Positions 1 through 9,692 of a DNA stretch of 64,000 nucleotides are shown one piece after another. Made by a program: the position numbers and the translations under genes. Origin of the DNA: Svornostia abyssi (lineage in GTDB: Bacteria; Actinomycetota; Thermoleophilia; Solirubrobacterales; Solirubrobacteraceae); the NCBI GenBank assembly GCA_024666565.1, contig CP088295.1:2914001-2978000 (forward strand). The letters are read 5' to 3'. A model generated the notes under the pieces. It was given only the letters and a program-made list of their open reading frames with translations. It was not told where the DNA came from and ran no database searches. How positions within the stretch are numbered: the first letter of the stretch is position 1; each line of letters begins with the position of its first letter.

Positions 1-88
1 GCACGCCGGTCCGTCGAGTGACCTCGTAGTCGCTGACGCCCGTGGCGGTCAGCCTAAGAACATCGGCGACGTCACGATGCGAACGCAT
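1..88 (-). CDS. Helix-turn-helix protein, 5' end only (possibly HTH-LAGLIDADG)
   Basis: The gene is cut by the left window edge, and only 29 residues are visible. They begin MRSHRDVADVLRL and continue with the pattern GVSDYEVTRRTGV, which is the first half of a helix-turn-helix. This N-terminus resembles the one found on free-standing HTH-LAGLIDADG proteins of Thermoleophilia, and a second such gene lies at 12673-13449; the family assignment is an inference. The ATG at 88 is the only possible start, because an in-frame TAG lies three codons upstream. The gene lies just downstream of tRNA-Leu(CAA) on the same strand, and a LexA-type box overlaps its start codon. Confidence 0.5.
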   Translation of the reverse strand, partial: MRSHRDVADVLRLTATGVSDYEVTRRTGV

Positions 89-93
89 GTTCG
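80..93. promoter_or_regulatory. Candidate LexA (SOS) box
   Basis: The sequence CGAACGCATGTTCG fits the Gram-positive LexA/DinR consensus CGAAC-RNRY-GTTCG at every position, and the dyad extends outward to ATGCGAAC/GTTCGCAT. It overlaps the start codon of the HTH gene at the left edge, so binding there would block expression. LexA control is inferred from the motif alone. Confidence 0.5.
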
Positions 94-117
94 CATGCTA
101 TGTGTTCTGTCGGACAG

Positions 118-201
118 TGCCCGGGGCGGGACTCGAACCCGCACGGGCCGAAGCCCAGCGCCTTTTGAGGACGCGGCGTCTACCGATTCCGCCACCCGGG
201 C
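118..201 (-). tRNA. tRNA-Leu(CAA)
   Basis: An 84-nt class II tRNA. The 7-bp acceptor stem is GCCCGGG/CCCGGGC. The D-loop has the Leu-type GGTAGACGC, the anticodon stem is GCGTC/GGCGC with loop CTCAAAA (anticodon CAA), a variable arm is present, and the T-loop is TTCGAGT. CCA is not encoded. Confidence 0.95.
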
Positions 202-226
202 CGGGTGTTGCGAGGAGCGTAGTGGT

Positions 227-709
227 TCAGGCCCAAGCGCTCGCGCTACGCGTCGACCCGTCAGGCATGCGCTCCACCTCTACGTGCCACTGCTGCGAGA
301 AGCCGCGCATCGCGAACGCGATGAGCAAGAGCTGAACCGGAATCAACACCGCGGTGAGCAGGCCGAGCAGGCCGGCGCTGAGCATGGGGTCGGTGAAGCC
401 GTCGGCGTCGCGCGCGAACCACGCGGGAGCCGCGACGGCGGCGAAGATCAGCAGGATCGCGGCGAGCGCGGCCGTGAGCGGCAGCATCCCGCTGCGCCAT
501 TGCGACACGTAGTACGCGAGCAGCAGGTAGATCGCCACGTACACGATCTGCAGGTTGCGCCCACCGGTCAACACATCCCAGCCACCGACGGTGATGACCG
601 CAACGAGGAACGCCGAGATCAACAGCAGCGCGATCACGATCGCGCGCGTGGACTTCGACGCGGCCGTCTCGCGGTTGGGGTGCTCCAGGATCTTCTCGGG
701 CTCAGCCAT
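227..709 (-). CDS. Small membrane protein, unknown function
   Basis: A 160-aa protein that I do not recognise. A short polar N-terminus (MAEPEKILEHPNRET) is followed by about four hydrophobic segments: near residues 22-42, 52-68, 75-98 and 108-130. The soluble tail is rich in charged and Ser residues. The reading frame is open far upstream, but the MAEPEK start is preferred because the upstream part is a low-complexity shadow running through tRNA-Leu(UAG) on the other strand. The gene lies between two tRNA-Leu genes. It is probably an inner-membrane protein. Confidence 0.7.
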   Translation of the reverse strand: MAEPEKILEHPNRETAASKSTRAIVIALLLISAFLVAVITVGGWDVLTGGRNLQIVYVAIYLLLAYYVSQWRSGMLPLTAALAAILLIFAAVAAPAWFARDADGFTDPMLSAGLLGLLTAVLIPVQLLLIAFAMRGFSQQWHVEVERMPDGSTRSASAWA

Positions 710-771
710 GAATGCGGACCATACAATCGCCAGCGGCACGGCGGCGCGCTTCTGCTGGTTCGCGGTGCCTT

Positions 772-853
772 GCGGGCGTGGTGAAACTGGTAGACACGCC
801 AGCCTTAGGAGCTGGTGGCGCAAGCCGTGGGGGTTCGAGTCCCTCCGCCCGCA
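772..853 (+). tRNA. tRNA-Leu(UAG)
   Basis: An 82-nt class II tRNA. The acceptor stem is GCGGGCG/CGCCCGC with discriminator A. The anticodon stem is CCAGC/GCTGG with loop CTTAGGA (anticodon UAG). A variable arm and the T-loop TTCGAGT are present. It ends 15 nt before the DUF2200 gene. Confidence 0.95.
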
Positions 854-868
854 TGCGACGATTCGCCC

Positions 869-1231
869 GTGACCCAGACCAAGCACCGGATCTACACCAC
901 GAGCTTCGCGAGCGTGTATCCCCACTACGTCGCCAAGGCGGAGAAGAAGGGGCGGACGAAGGCGGAGGTCGACGAGGTCATCCGCTGGCTGACCGGGTAC
1001 ACCCAGGCGGGGCTCGACGCGCAGCTGAAGGCGAACACCGACTGCGAGACGTTCCTGGCCCACGCGCCCGAGCTCAACCCCGCGCGCGACCTGATCACCG
1101 GGGTCGTCTGCGGTGTTCGGGTGGAGGAGGTCGAGGAGCCCACCATGCGAGAGATCCGCTACCTCGACAAGCTGATCGACGAACTGGCCCGCGGGAAGTC
1201 CATGGAGAAGATCCTCAGGTCGCCCCCGTAG
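869..1231 (+). CDS. DUF2200 family protein
   Basis: A 120-aa protein that matches DUF2200 over its full length. Hallmark strings include [43 protein letters not shown] and [18 protein letters not shown]. The family is small, cytosolic and widespread, and its biochemical role is not known to me. The open frame extends into tRNA-Leu(UAG); the GTG at 869 just after the tRNA is the first usable start and gives the usual family length. It appears to be a single-gene unit. Confidence 0.9.
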   Translation: MTQTKHRIYTTSFASVYPHYVAKAEKKGRTKAEVDEVIRWLTGYTQAGLDAQLKANTDCETFLAHAPELNPARDLITGVVCGVRVEEVEEPTMREIRYLDKLIDELARGKSMEKILRSPP

Positions 1232-1467
1232 CGCTGCGCCGCAGTCAGCCGGTCGCGGCAAGGCGGCCGGATCGCAAAGCGCCGTCGATCGTGGCTGTCG
1301 CGAGGTAGTCACCAGCGAAGCGGACCCGGCCCGTTGTGGCTCGAAGGGCGGCGACGCGGTGCGGATCCTGCAACCGGACGCCTGAGGTACCGCGTGATCC
1401 TGGCGAGGTGAGGGCGACCTCTGCGCGACCCGCGGTCCCATCGTCCCGCGCGCCAGGTCGCGGGAGG

Positions 1468-1920
1468 TCATCGCGTCTGGGCGTCCGCAGCGGCCAGCAG
1501 CGCCTCGCACGCACGGTGGAGCAGTGCGTGGGCGTCGGGGTCTGCCCGCGCCGTCTCGACGAGGCGTTCCGGGATGTCGACGGCCCGGTCGCGCAGCGCG
1601 CGGCCCTCGTCGGTCAGTGCGACAAGGACGCGTCGTTCGTCCTCCGCCGACCGCCGGCGGCGGACCAGCCCGCCGGCCTCCAACCGCTTCAGCAGCGGCG
1701 ACAGCGTCCCTGAGTCCAGCCGCAGCGCGTCGCCGATCTCGTGAACCGGCAGCGGTCCGCGCTCCCACAGCACGAGCATCACGAGGTACTGCGGGTAGGT
1801 CAGCCCGAGTGGCTCGAGCAGTGGCCGGTAGGCCGCGGTCACCGCGCGCGACGCGGCGTAGAGCGCGAAGCAGACCTGGCGGTCGAGCGCCAGCGGATCC
1901 TCCACCGGGGCGGTCGCCAT
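1468..1920 (-). CDS. MarR-family regulator, OhrR-like
   Basis: A 150-aa winged-helix regulator. The N-terminus carries the OhrR signature [20 protein letters not shown], with the peroxide-sensing Cys near residue 17, followed by [16 protein letters not shown]. The recognition helix lies around [19 protein letters not shown] and the wing around [17 protein letters not shown]. OhrR proteins repress organic-hydroperoxide defence genes until the Cys is oxidised. Its ATG overlaps the stop of the DoxX-like gene (TGATG), so the two genes are probably co-transcribed from the palindrome-bearing promoter at 2370-2398. No ohr gene is adjacent, so the target here may be the DoxX-like protein. Confidence 0.85.
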   Translation of the reverse strand: MATAPVEDPLALDRQVCFALYAASRAVTAAYRPLLEPLGLTYPQYLVMLVLWERGPLPVHEIGDALRLDSGTLSPLLKRLEAGGLVRRRRSAEDERRVLVALTDEGRALRDRAVDIPERLVETARADPDAHALLHRACEALLAAADAQTR

Positions 1921-2357
1921 CAGTCGTCCTGCCTGCCCGGCCGCAGCGTGCGCAGCGCCTCCGTCGACGCCAGCGCCCACGCGATGAGCACCGGCTGGAA
2001 GGGAAGACGCAGCGCGCGCTTGAGGTCGGTGTCCAGTCCGAACGCGTCGACCTGGCCCGTGTACTGGGCGATGTTGCCCGGGAACACCGCGACGAAGAAC
2101 GCGGCCGTGGTTGCTCCCACGATCGCGCGTCGCGGCTGCTTCCACGCCGTGAGCAGCGCGCCGCCGAGCGCGAGCTCCACGACGCCCGACGCCAGGACGA
2201 CGACGTCCGGGTCGACCGGGACCCACGGCGGGACCTGCGCCTGGAACTCCTCGCGCTGGAAGGTCATGTGGCCCGTCCCCGCGGCGACGAGGAAGAGGCC
2301 GAGCGCGGCTTGGGCGATGGTGCGGACGCGGCTGGGACGCGGGGGAGTGTCGGGCAC
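1920..2357 (-). CDS. DoxX-like membrane protein
   Basis: A 145-aa integral membrane protein with four predicted segments. The pattern is [57 protein letters not shown] and a final helix near [13 protein letters not shown]. The FPGNIAQY motif is typical of DoxX-like small membrane proteins linked to redox or thiol stress. The GTG at 2357 is chosen because AGGA precedes it at normal spacing. Upstream ATG/TTG starts would place the operator palindromes inside the gene. It is the first gene of an operon with the OhrR-like regulator. Confidence 0.75.
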   Translation of the reverse strand: MPDTPPRPSRVRTIAQAALGLFLVAAGTGHMTFQREEFQAQVPPWVPVDPDVVVLASGVVELALGGALLTAWKQPRRAIVGATTAAFFVAVFPGNIAQYTGQVDAFGLDTDLKRALRLPFQPVLIAWALASTEALRTLRPGRQDD

Positions 2358-2369
2358 GGTGGTCCTTAG

Positions 2370-2398
2370 GGTTGTGGGCAACTGCATTGTGCACAACC
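2370..2398. promoter_or_regulatory. Double palindrome, candidate operator of the OhrR-like regulator
   Basis: Two 12-nt arms, GGTTGTGGGCAA and TTGTGCACAACC, form an inverted repeat (10 of 12 matches, 5-nt spacer). Each arm contains its own palindrome, TTGTGGGCAA and TTGTGCACAA, with centres 15 bp apart. The site lies 13 bp before the DoxX-like start, where an auto-regulating MarR protein would bind. The assignment is inferred from position and symmetry. Confidence 0.5.
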
Positions 2399-2405
2399 TA
2401 TCGCC

Positions 2406-3584
2406 TCAGTACACCGTCACCTTCCCGTCGCGCACCGCGACATACGACGGCTTCGACCGGATCCCCGCGCGCTCGAACGTGATTCTCGTGGTCTGGCGAC
2501 CGACCGGGATGCGGATGACCGGCCGCTGCGTCTGCCGGAGGAGCTTGAAGGGGAGGCGGTGCACCAGGGTGACGGAGGCCCTCGGGCGGTTCGTCACGGC
2601 GATGCGGAGCTTCGACCCCTCCCGCAGGACGCGGATCCGCGGCTTGGCCAGCGGTGGCGTGAGCGGGAGTGCGACCCCGACCTGGCGCATCGCGCCGCGC
2701 GCGTTGAGCATCGGCCCGAGGGCGCCGGGCGAGGCCCCGGCGACGAGCGCCTGCGCGGCCTGATCGGCGCTGAGCTGCGGCGCGTGGGCGCGGATGGCCG
2801 CGAGGACGGCGGAGACCTGCGGGGCGGCGAAGCTCGTGCCGTTTCGCGTCAGCCGTTCCCCGGTGCGATCGGTCAGGCCGACCCGGCACGACAGGGCGAT
2901 CAGGGTGGCGGCCGCCGCGGTGCTGCCGCACCGTTCGCCGCGCAGCCCGACCCCCGCGGCGCTGAGCACGCCCGGCAGGCTCGCGTAGTCGTTCACCGGC
3001 TCGTCCGGGTCGTTGCCGGCGGCGACGACGACGTTGACGTTCTGCTGGCGCGCGCGTTCGATCGCGGCGGTCGCGCTGACGCCCGTCCTCCCGTCGGAGT
3101 TGCCCATCGACAGGTTGATGACGCGCACCTGGGGGTCTGCCAGGCATGCATCGAGCCCCAGGCCGATCGACCGCGATGACCCCGCCGACGCGTTGAGATG
3201 GCTGACGCCGACGCTGCGGAGCTTCGCGTGGGGCCACACGCCGGCGCGGAAGACCGGGCTCGTGCCGGCGATCACCTGGCTGACGGACGTCCCGTGACGC
3301 GACGGGACGCGGTCATCCACGAAGTTCGTGAAGCCGGTCGGTGCGTCGACACCGAGTCGCGCGGTCAACGCGTGCTGCAGCGTCGCGTCGGGATCGGCGC
3401 CGCTGTCGACAACGCACACCGTCACCGGGGCAGCGCCGGGCCCGACGTCAGGGAGCGTCAGCGCGTCGCTGAACATCACCTGGGGGCCGACGCGCGGGTC
3501 GGCCGAGGCCGCGGGCGCAGCGCACAGGCACGCCGCGATCGAGGCGACGCCGAGGGCCGTCCGTGGCGGTCTCACCGTGTTCAT
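2406..3584 (-). CDS. Secreted S8 (subtilisin-like) serine protease
   Basis: A 392-aa protein. A Sec signal peptide (about residues 1-28, ending ASA-D) is followed by a peptidase S8 domain with the full catalytic set: Asp in CVVDSGADP, His in RHGTSVSQVIAG, the oxyanion Asn in VAAGND and Ser in NGTSFAAPQVSA. The C-terminal ~100 residues form a basic beta-rich domain (KPRIRVLREGSKLRIAVTNR) with no family that I recognise. There is no long propeptide. It is probably exported and cell-associated. It is an isolated gene, 10 nt from the aldehyde dehydrogenase stop on the same strand. Confidence 0.9.
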   Translation of the reverse strand: MNTVRPPRTALGVASIAACLCAAPAASADPRVGPQVMFSDALTLPDVGPGAAPVTVCVVDSGADPDATLQHALTARLGVDAPTGFTNFVDDRVPSRHGTSVSQVIAGTSPVFRAGVWPHAKLRSVGVSHLNASAGSSRSIGLGLDACLADPQVRVINLSMGNSDGRTGVSATAAIERARQQNVNVVVAAGNDPDEPVNDYASLPGVLSAAGVGLRGERCGSTAAAATLIALSCRVGLTDRTGERLTRNGTSFAAPQVSAVLAAIRAHAPQLSADQAAQALVAGASPGALGPMLNARGAMRQVGVALPLTPPLAKPRIRVLREGSKLRIAVTNRPRASVTLVHRLPFKLLRQTQRPVIRIPVGRQTTRITFERAGIRSKPSYVAVRDGKVTVY

Positions 3585-3593
3585 CCCGGTCCG

Positions 3594-5027
3594 CTAGCGC
3601 TGGATCGCCTTCGTCTCGGTGAACTCCACGAGCCCGTGCGGGCCCAGCTCGCGCCCCCGGCCGGACTGCTTGTAGCCCCCGAACGGCGCGAGCGGGTTGA
3701 ACGCCGCGTTGTTGATCGCCACCTGCCCGGTGCGCAGCCGCCGCGCGACGCGCTCGGCGCGCGCGACGTCGGTCGACCAGACGCCGCCCGAGAGCCCGTA
3801 CGCCGAGTCGTTCGCGATCGCGATCGCCTGCTCCTCGTCGTCGTAGGCGAGCAGGACGAGCACGGGGCCGAAGATCTCCTCCTGGGCGATGGTCATGTCC
3901 GGCGTCACGTCGGAGAACACCGTCGGGCGCACGAACCAGCCGCGGTCCAGGTCGTCGACCGGTTCGGGCCCGCCGATCACCACGCGGGCGCCTTCCTCAA
4001 TGCCCTTGCGGATGTAGCCGAGCACACGGTCGCGATGCGCCGCGGTGACCATCGGGCCGAGCGTGGTGTCGGGATCGAACGGGTCGCCCAGCTGGACCGT
4101 GTCGACGGCGGCCGCGGCGATCGCCTCGACCTCGGCGAGCCGCTCGCGCGGGACCAGCATCCGCGTGAGCGCCGAGCACGTCTGGCCCGAGTTGAGCATG
4201 CACTGCTCGATCCCGTGCGGGACGGCCTCCATCAGGTCCGCGTCATCGAGGATGACGAAGGCGGACTTGCCGCCGAGTTCCAGCGAGGTGCGCTTGAAGC
4301 TCTCCGCCGCGACGGCGCCCACGCGGCGCCCGGACCGTGTCGATCCCGTCAGCGAGACCATGTCGACCCCGGAATGCGCGGCGAGCGCCTCGCCGACGAC
4401 GGGCCCGGTCCCCGTCACGAGGTTGAAGACCCCCGGGGGTAGCCCGACCTCGTCGATGATCTCGGCGAGCACGAACGCGGACAGCGGCGTGATCTCGGAC
4501 GGCTTCACGACGATCGCGCACCCGGCCGCGATGGCGGGCGCGACCTTCGCCGCGACCTGGTGCAGCGGATAGTTCCACGGCGTGATCGCGCCGACGACGC
4601 CGACCGGCTCGCGCACGATCAGCGAGTTGCCCAGCTGCTCCTGCCACGGGAACTGGCCGACGATGCGTGCCATCGAGCCGAACGACATCGCGGGGAGCCC
4701 GGCCTGGATGAACCGCGACTGCGCGATCGGCATGCCCAGCTCGCTGGCGATCAGCGCCGCGATCTCGTCGCCGCGCGCCTCCAGGCCCGCAGCGATGGCC
4801 GCGAGTGCGCCCGCGCGCGTGGGGATGTCGCTCTGCGACCACGCGTCGAATCCCGCGCGCGCGGCGGTGACCGCGCGGTCGACGTCGTCGGCGCCGCCGA
4901 GCGGAATCGTCGCGATCAGCTCCTCGGTCGCCGCATTGATCACGTCGTGGGTGTCGCCCGTCCCCGGGTCGACCCACGCCCCGCCGATGTAGAAGCGGTC
5001 ACAGCGGATGCTCGTCTCGGTCGCCAT
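3594..5027 (-). CDS. NAD(P)-dependent aldehyde dehydrogenase
   Basis: A 477-aa class-3-fold aldehyde dehydrogenase of normal length. Visible motifs are the ITPWNYPLH cofactor region, VVKPSEITP, the general-base Glu in SLELGGKS (about residue 250), the nucleophile Cys in NSGQTCSA (about residue 284), and the C-terminal [15 protein letters not shown]. It oxidises an aldehyde to the acid. It starts 14 nt after the stop of the GMC oxidoreductase, so an alcohol-to-aldehyde-to-acid pathway is likely. The natural substrate cannot be read from the sequence. Confidence 0.92.
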   Translation of the reverse strand: MATETSIRCDRFYIGGAWVDPGTGDTHDVINAATEELIATIPLGGADDVDRAVTAARAGFDAWSQSDIPTRAGALAAIAAGLEARGDEIAALIASELGMPIAQSRFIQAGLPAMSFGSMARIVGQFPWQEQLGNSLIVREPVGVVGAITPWNYPLHQVAAKVAPAIAAGCAIVVKPSEITPLSAFVLAEIIDEVGLPPGVFNLVTGTGPVVGEALAAHSGVDMVSLTGSTRSGRRVGAVAAESFKRTSLELGGKSAFVILDDADLMEAVPHGIEQCMLNSGQTCSALTRMLVPRERLAEVEAIAAAAVDTVQLGDPFDPDTTLGPMVTAAHRDRVLGYIRKGIEEGARVVIGGPEPVDDLDRGWFVRPTVFSDVTPDMTIAQEEIFGPVLVLLAYDDEEQAIAIANDSAYGLSGGVWSTDVARAERVARRLRTGQVAINNAAFNPLAPFGGYKQSGRGRELGPHGLVEFTETKAIQR

Positions 5028-5041
5028 CGTGCTCTGCTCCT

Positions 5042-7034
5042 CTAGGCCTGGGCGGCCAGGTCGGCGGCGGGCGTGCCGGCCGCCGCGGCGATCGCCTCGG
5101 CGGTGCGGCGGGCGAGCGCCATGATCGAGATCATCGGGTTGACGCCCGACGGGGTCGGGAACGCGCTGCCGTCCCCGATCCACACGCCCGGGGTGTCGTG
5201 CAGTTCGCCGAACGGGTTGGCGACGCTGGTCTGCGGGTCGGCGCCCATCCGGCAGCTGCCCATCTGGTGGGCGGAGAACATCCGGTGCCCGCCCGCCGCG
5301 AACGGGATCGCCTGAAGGCGCGCGATGAACGCATCGAGATCCTCGCCCCAGTTCCACTTGGGCGCGCCCTCCGCGAACGCGGAGATCTGCACTGCGCCGG
5401 CCGCCTCGTGGCCGCGCGCGAGTTCGGCGATGCCCCGGCGGAGGTTCGCGAGGTCCACGTCGTCGGTGACGGCGTAGGTCGGCACGGCCTCCCCGTCGTC
5501 GTCGATCGTCACGCGGCCGTGCCCGTGATCGCGCACGAGCGCTATCGACGTCGCACCGTTGGCGAAGCGGCTGAGGGACTCCTTGTGCTCGGCGCCCGTG
5601 GTGAACGGCACGAACGCGGCGCCCGCGCCCGTCGTGTACTGAGCGGTCTCGAGCAGGAACCCGTAGCCGTCGCCGAGGTTGACGAACTCGTCGACGGCAC
5701 CCGAGTGGGGCGGTCCCCACCATGCCTGCTGGTCGTCGGCGTAGACGCCTGTCAGCGCGCAGACGGGGTGCAGGCGCAGGTAGTCGCCGACGGCCGGGCC
5801 GCCGATGCCCGATCGCAGCAGCAGCGCAGGGGACTCCAGCGAGCCGCCCGGCGACGACGACCTGGGGCGCACGGACGGTGACCGCGGTCTGCGCGCCGGT
5901 CTCCACGTCGGTGCGGGTGGCCCGCACGCCCGCGGCGCGCCCGCCCTCGACGAGCACCTCATCGGCGCGGCAGCGCACGACGATCCGTGCGCCCGCGTCG
6001 AACGCGTCCTGGAGGTACGTCTTCAGCGTGCCCTGCTTCGAGCCGGACTGGTCACCGAATCCGAGGTAGCCGGCGGTCACCGGGTCGTGGCGTGACGCGT
6101 CCGCGTTGCGCGTGAGCGTCCGGAACGACCAGCCGAGTGCGTCCGCGCCGTCCTTCAGGCGCTGCGTGGGCCCGTTGAACTCGGAGCAGCCGTCGGTGAC
6201 GGAGAGGCGCTGCCAGACCGCGTCGAGGTGACGGTCGAAGTCCGGGCCGTCGACGCCTTCCAGCCCGTACTCGCGGGCCCACTGCTCACGCACCCAGGTC
6301 GGGGTGCGCAGCGACGTCGTCCAGTTGATCGTCGTCCCGCCGCCGAGCGTCGTGCCCGCCTGCACGCTGATGTTGTAGTCCGCCGTCGGCGTCGGTCCGC
6401 CGCGCCAGTACAGGTTCTGGAAGGCCCACAGCTCGGACTGATTGAAGTCCGACTCGTCGAAGTACCCGGCGGCCTCCAGCACCACGACGTTCAGCCCGGC
6501 CTGCGCGAGCGTCCCCGCGATCACACCGCCGCCCGCGCCGGAGCCGACGATCACGACGTCCGCGTCGAGGGTGACCTCGTCGCCTTCGGGCGCGACGGGC
6601 GTGATGGTCTTCGTCCCGGACGGCGGCGCGCTGACAGGTCCGGGGTAGCCGAACTGCGCCCACATCGGGTTCTGGCCCGTCGCGGGGTCGGGGAGCGAGT
6701 AGGTCAGGAACAGCGTGAGCCCGATGAGCGCAGCGACGCCGACGGTGGCCTGCGGGCCCAGCAGGGCCACGTTCGTCAGCAGCTGCTCACGCGACTGCGG
6801 CGAGGACCGTGCGATCCCCAGGTCGCCGAGCGCGTCGATCAGCCCGAGCAGCCCTTCCCGCTGGACATCGGGCATCGCCTTGAGGTACTCGACGATGGCC
6901 GCGTCGGTCCCGATGTCGGTCGCGGAGCGCGCCCAGAACCCGTGCGGATCCTCGGCTCGCTCGATCGCCGGCACGACCGTGTCACAGATCGCGCGCAGCG
7001 CCTCCTGGCGCTCGGCGGTCATCCACTCGCTCAT
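5042..7034 (-). pseudogene. GMC-family alcohol oxidoreductase, one frameshift
   Basis: About 663 residues if one base is removed. The N-terminal ~150 residues resemble the small gluconate-dehydrogenase-subunit-3-like segment ([20 protein letters not shown]). The FAD Rossmann motif [17 protein letters not shown] follows, and the C-terminal GMC part has [17 protein letters not shown] and [16 protein letters not shown]. This matches long-chain alcohol oxidase-like proteins. The frame breaks at 5846-5852, where GCCCGGC stands for an expected GCCGGC; both halves are otherwise intact. The start follows a strong GGAGGAG. It lies in an operon downstream of iclR and upstream of the aldehyde dehydrogenase. 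A consensus error is as likely as a true lesion. Confidence 0.85.
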
Positions 7035-7095
7035 CTGGCGCTCCTCCTCGTGTTCCCGACCCGACGGGACACGTTCGTCCCCCGACCAGTCGAAG

Positions 7096-7848
7096 TCAAG
7101 GAGCGTCAAGCAGGCGGCGGGATGCGTCCTCGCGCGCGGCCGCCATCGTGCTGCGCAGGAGGGCTTCCCGGCCGGCGAAGCGCTGCGTCGGCATCGGCAC
7201 GGTGACCGCCGCGTGGGCACCCGACGGGTCACCCACCGCGAACCCGATCGCCGAGATCCCGAGGGTGTGTTCCTCGAGGTCGGTTGCGAGACCCGACGCG
7301 CGCACCTCGGCGAGCTCGTCCAGCAGCGCGCGGCGGCTTGTGATGGTGTGCTCGGTGAACTGAGGGAGGCGGGCGGGGAGCAGTCGCTTGACGTCATCCT
7401 CGTCGAGGAGGGCCAGCACGGCCTTGCCGTTCGCCGTGCAGTGCAGCGGGAACGTCGTGCCCACCGACGACACCGCGCGCAAGCGGTGCGGCGCGGGGAT
7501 CTGATCGACGAAGCGCAGGTGGTCGCCGTCGAGGACCGCGAGGTCGACGGTCTCCTGCAGGTCGTCGAAGAGCGCGTCCATGACGGGACGCAGCCGGGCC
7601 TGGACATCGGGCGGCCCCTGGCCGGCGAGGCGCAGCAGCTCCGGGCCGAGCGCCATGCGCCCACTCGGGCCGGACGGGGCGACGAACGACTCGGCCTCGA
7701 GCGCCGCCAGCAGCCGGTGGACGGTGGAGCGCGGGAGCCCGGTGCGCTGCGCGAGCTGCGAGAGGCTGAGGCCGTCGGGCTCGCCGTGCAGCGCGCGCAG
7801 GACGTCGGCGGCGCGGGAGATGACCTGGATGCCCGGGCTGGCGGCCAT
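7096..7848 (-). CDS. IclR-family transcriptional regulator
   Basis: A 250-aa protein. The N-terminal winged HTH (about residues 8-60) has [20 protein letters not shown]. It is followed by the IclR effector-binding GAF-like domain with the conserved [12 protein letters not shown] and [16 protein letters not shown] segments. It is encoded 61 bp upstream of the GMC oxidoreductase on the same strand and so probably controls, and is co-transcribed with, the alcohol/aldehyde oxidation genes. IclR proteins act as repressors or activators in response to small carbon metabolites; the ligand is unknown here. Confidence 0.9.
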   Translation of the reverse strand: MAASPGIQVISRAADVLRALHGEPDGLSLSQLAQRTGLPRSTVHRLLAALEAESFVAPSGPSGRMALGPELLRLAGQGPPDVQARLRPVMDALFDDLQETVDLAVLDGDHLRFVDQIPAPHRLRAVSSVGTTFPLHCTANGKAVLALLDEDDVKRLLPARLPQFTEHTITSRRALLDELAEVRASGLATDLEEHTLGISAIGFAVGDPSGAHAAVTVPMPTQRFAGREALLRSTMAAAREDASRRLLDAP

Positions 7849-7920
7849 GAGAGCCGACCCTAGCGGACCGTCAGGTGGGACGGGCGGTCCGCCAGGCGGA
7901 TGGTCGCGTGTGTCCTGCGA

Positions 7921-9030
7921 TCAGCGGGTGGTCGTGGCCTGCGCAGCGACGGAGCGGTCGACGATCGCCCCGACGCCGTCGACGATGTCGAGCAGCCCGT
8001 CTGACTCGTTCCAGTCGAGCGTGTCGCCGCCGCCGACGATGACGTAGCCGCTGGCGATGACGAGCACCGCGTAGTACGCGGTCTCGCTCCACGGCGGAGC
8101 GATCGCGCGGATCTTGCTGCCGACGGCCACCAGGATCTTGGCCGCGGTGTTGATGACGCTCATGTGCTTGCCCCACGCGGCGGCGAGCCTCGTCAGGTCC
8201 TCCTCGCAGGCCGTTGCACGGGTGTCATCGACCCGGTCGGCGTGGTCCTCCACGCGCGCGGCGAACGTCGCCTTGAGGTCATCGGTGCCGTACAGGAGAT
8301 TCAGCGGCCCCTTGAACTTCTCGCCGTCGGCGTCTGACAGCCATTCCTGCAGCTTGACGCGCAGGCGCGCCGTGCTGGAGCCGAAGACTGCGAGCAGCTT
8401 GTTCACCGCGCGCAGCACGAACTTCAGCGCGCGCTCCTTCATCCAGCTCACGGCGTCGGCCACCGGCTTGATGCGGTCCCCGAGCTCCTCGGCGATCGTG
8501 GCCGCCAGCTCCGCACCGGGCACCGCAGCGATTGCCACGATGGTCGTGCTCGCCGCCTCCGACGTGTCGGCCACGATCTTGTCGATGCACGCCGCCGTGG
8601 CGGTCTTGACCCGCTCGGGTGGGGTGGGCTGCGCCGCGGCGGCGTGGACGAACCTCCCCGACCTCTGCGACGCGACAAGCAACGCGGAGATCCCCGAACC
8701 GGTGGGGGTGGCGAGGATCTTCTCGAGGTCGGTGCGATCCTCTGCGATGGCGTCGGCCCGCACGAGCAGGGCGCCCGTCTCCTCCGTGGCGAGGAGTCGA
8801 TTCGCCGTGTCGAGGTCAAAGACGGCGGCCGCCTCGAGCTTCAGCGCCGCGAGCGACCTGACGTTCTCGTCGGCGGTGTCCAGGTCGCTGATGAGCGCGC
8901 GCTCGAGGCGCTCGGACTGCTCGAGGGCGCCGTCGACCTCCGGCGCGCCGGCCCCGACGTCTCTGACGGCCATCGGACTGAGAGTGTCCAGCGCTCCGCG
9001 ATAGTCCAGCCACGCTTGTTGGGCGTCCAT
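7921..9030 (-). CDS. Hypothetical protein, largely helical
   Basis: A 369-aa protein that I do not recognise. It is rich in Ala, Glu, Asp and Leu with long predicted helices. One hydrophobic stretch near residues 318-336 (AYYAVLVIASGYVIVGG) could be a single membrane segment. Basic and aromatic residues cluster around positions 200-245. The start has AGGAG eight bases upstream. The gene lies 143 bp downstream of a small membrane-protein gene on the same strand, with which it may be functionally paired. Confidence 0.65.
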   Translation of the reverse strand: MDAQQAWLDYRGALDTLSPMAVRDVGAGAPEVDGALEQSERLERALISDLDTADENVRSLAALKLEAAAVFDLDTANRLLATEETGALLVRADAIAEDRTDLEKILATPTGSGISALLVASQRSGRFVHAAAAQPTPPERVKTATAACIDKIVADTSEAASTTIVAIAAVPGAELAATIAEELGDRIKPVADAVSWMKERALKFVLRAVNKLLAVFGSSTARLRVKLQEWLSDADGEKFKGPLNLLYGTDDLKATFAARVEDHADRVDDTRATACEEDLTRLAAAWGKHMSVINTAAKILVAVGSKIRAIAPPWSETAYYAVLVIASGYVIVGGGDTLDWNESDGLLDIVDGVGAIVDRSVAAQATTTR

Positions 9031-9173
9031 CGTGCCGCTCCTCTCGGGTGGTCCTGCCAGGGCGATGGTCGACGCTGCCTGCGCGGTTGTCAACGACGGC
9101 GAGAAGAGTGACGATCGCCTGAATACATGGCCGAGATCTGACGGAATACGGGCGCGGGCGCCGTACCCGGCGC

Positions 9174-9578
9174 CTAGATCCCGCCGCCCTCGGCGAAGAA
9201 CGCGAACCAGGCGCCGAACGCGAGCATCGCCAGCGCCGCCGACGTCGTCATGACGATGTCGAGCACGGTCTTCGGGCGGTGTGTGTCGCGGCTGTCGCGC
9301 ATGGACCGCAGCCAGGCGTTCCGTTGGGTCGGCATCGCCGCCTGCGTGGGGGAGACGCGCTCGTAGAGCACCTCGAACCAGCTGAGCAGCCGGGCGAGCA
9401 GGAGGATGGTGATCGGGATGCCCAGCACGAGGCAGGCGATCGCCAGCCCGCTGATCCCCACGACCCCCGACACCTGGGACGCGATCGCGATCCAGAACAG
9501 CGGCGTCCCGACCCACATCATGGCGCTGCCGACCGCCATCGCGACGACGAGCGCTCCTCGGATGATGGCGGACACCAT
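9174..9578 (-). CDS. Small multi-pass membrane protein
   Basis: A 134-aa protein with three hydrophobic stretches: about residues 5-30, 34-62 and 106-128. A charged central loop carries LYERVSPTQAAMPTQRNAWLRSMRDS. The MVSAII start is chosen because AGGAG sits directly before it and the upstream frame is non-hydrophobic and Arg-rich. I do not recognise the family. It faces the J-domain operon divergently. Confidence 0.6.
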   Translation of the reverse strand: MVSAIIRGALVVAMAVGSAMMWVGTPLFWIAIASQVSGVVGISGLAIACLVLGIPITILLLARLLSWFEVLYERVSPTQAAMPTQRNAWLRSMRDSRDTHRPKTVLDIVMTTSAALAMLAFGAWFAFFAEGGGI

Positions 9579-9692
9579 GTCTCCTGGCACGTTAGGCGTC
9601 CGTGCTGACAGGTGCGTGACCTGACGCCGTGCCGCCCGCGATGTACCCTTCGCCCGCGAAGAGGGGGCCCCTGGGGCCACGACTTGGGGAAG

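Noticed and set aside
227-1768. 513-codon open frame containing the membrane protein
   Set aside because: Only the last 160 codons look like protein. The rest is Arg/Gly/Ala-rich, runs antisense through tRNA-Leu(UAG) and the DUF2200 gene, and overlaps the MarR gene in another frame.
3594-7664. 1356-codon frame covering aldehyde dehydrogenase, GMC N-terminus and part of the IclR region
   Set aside because: It joins separate genes because the dehydrogenase and the first part of the oxidoreductase share a frame. Clear start sites with RBS and a GMC continuation in another frame show three genes.
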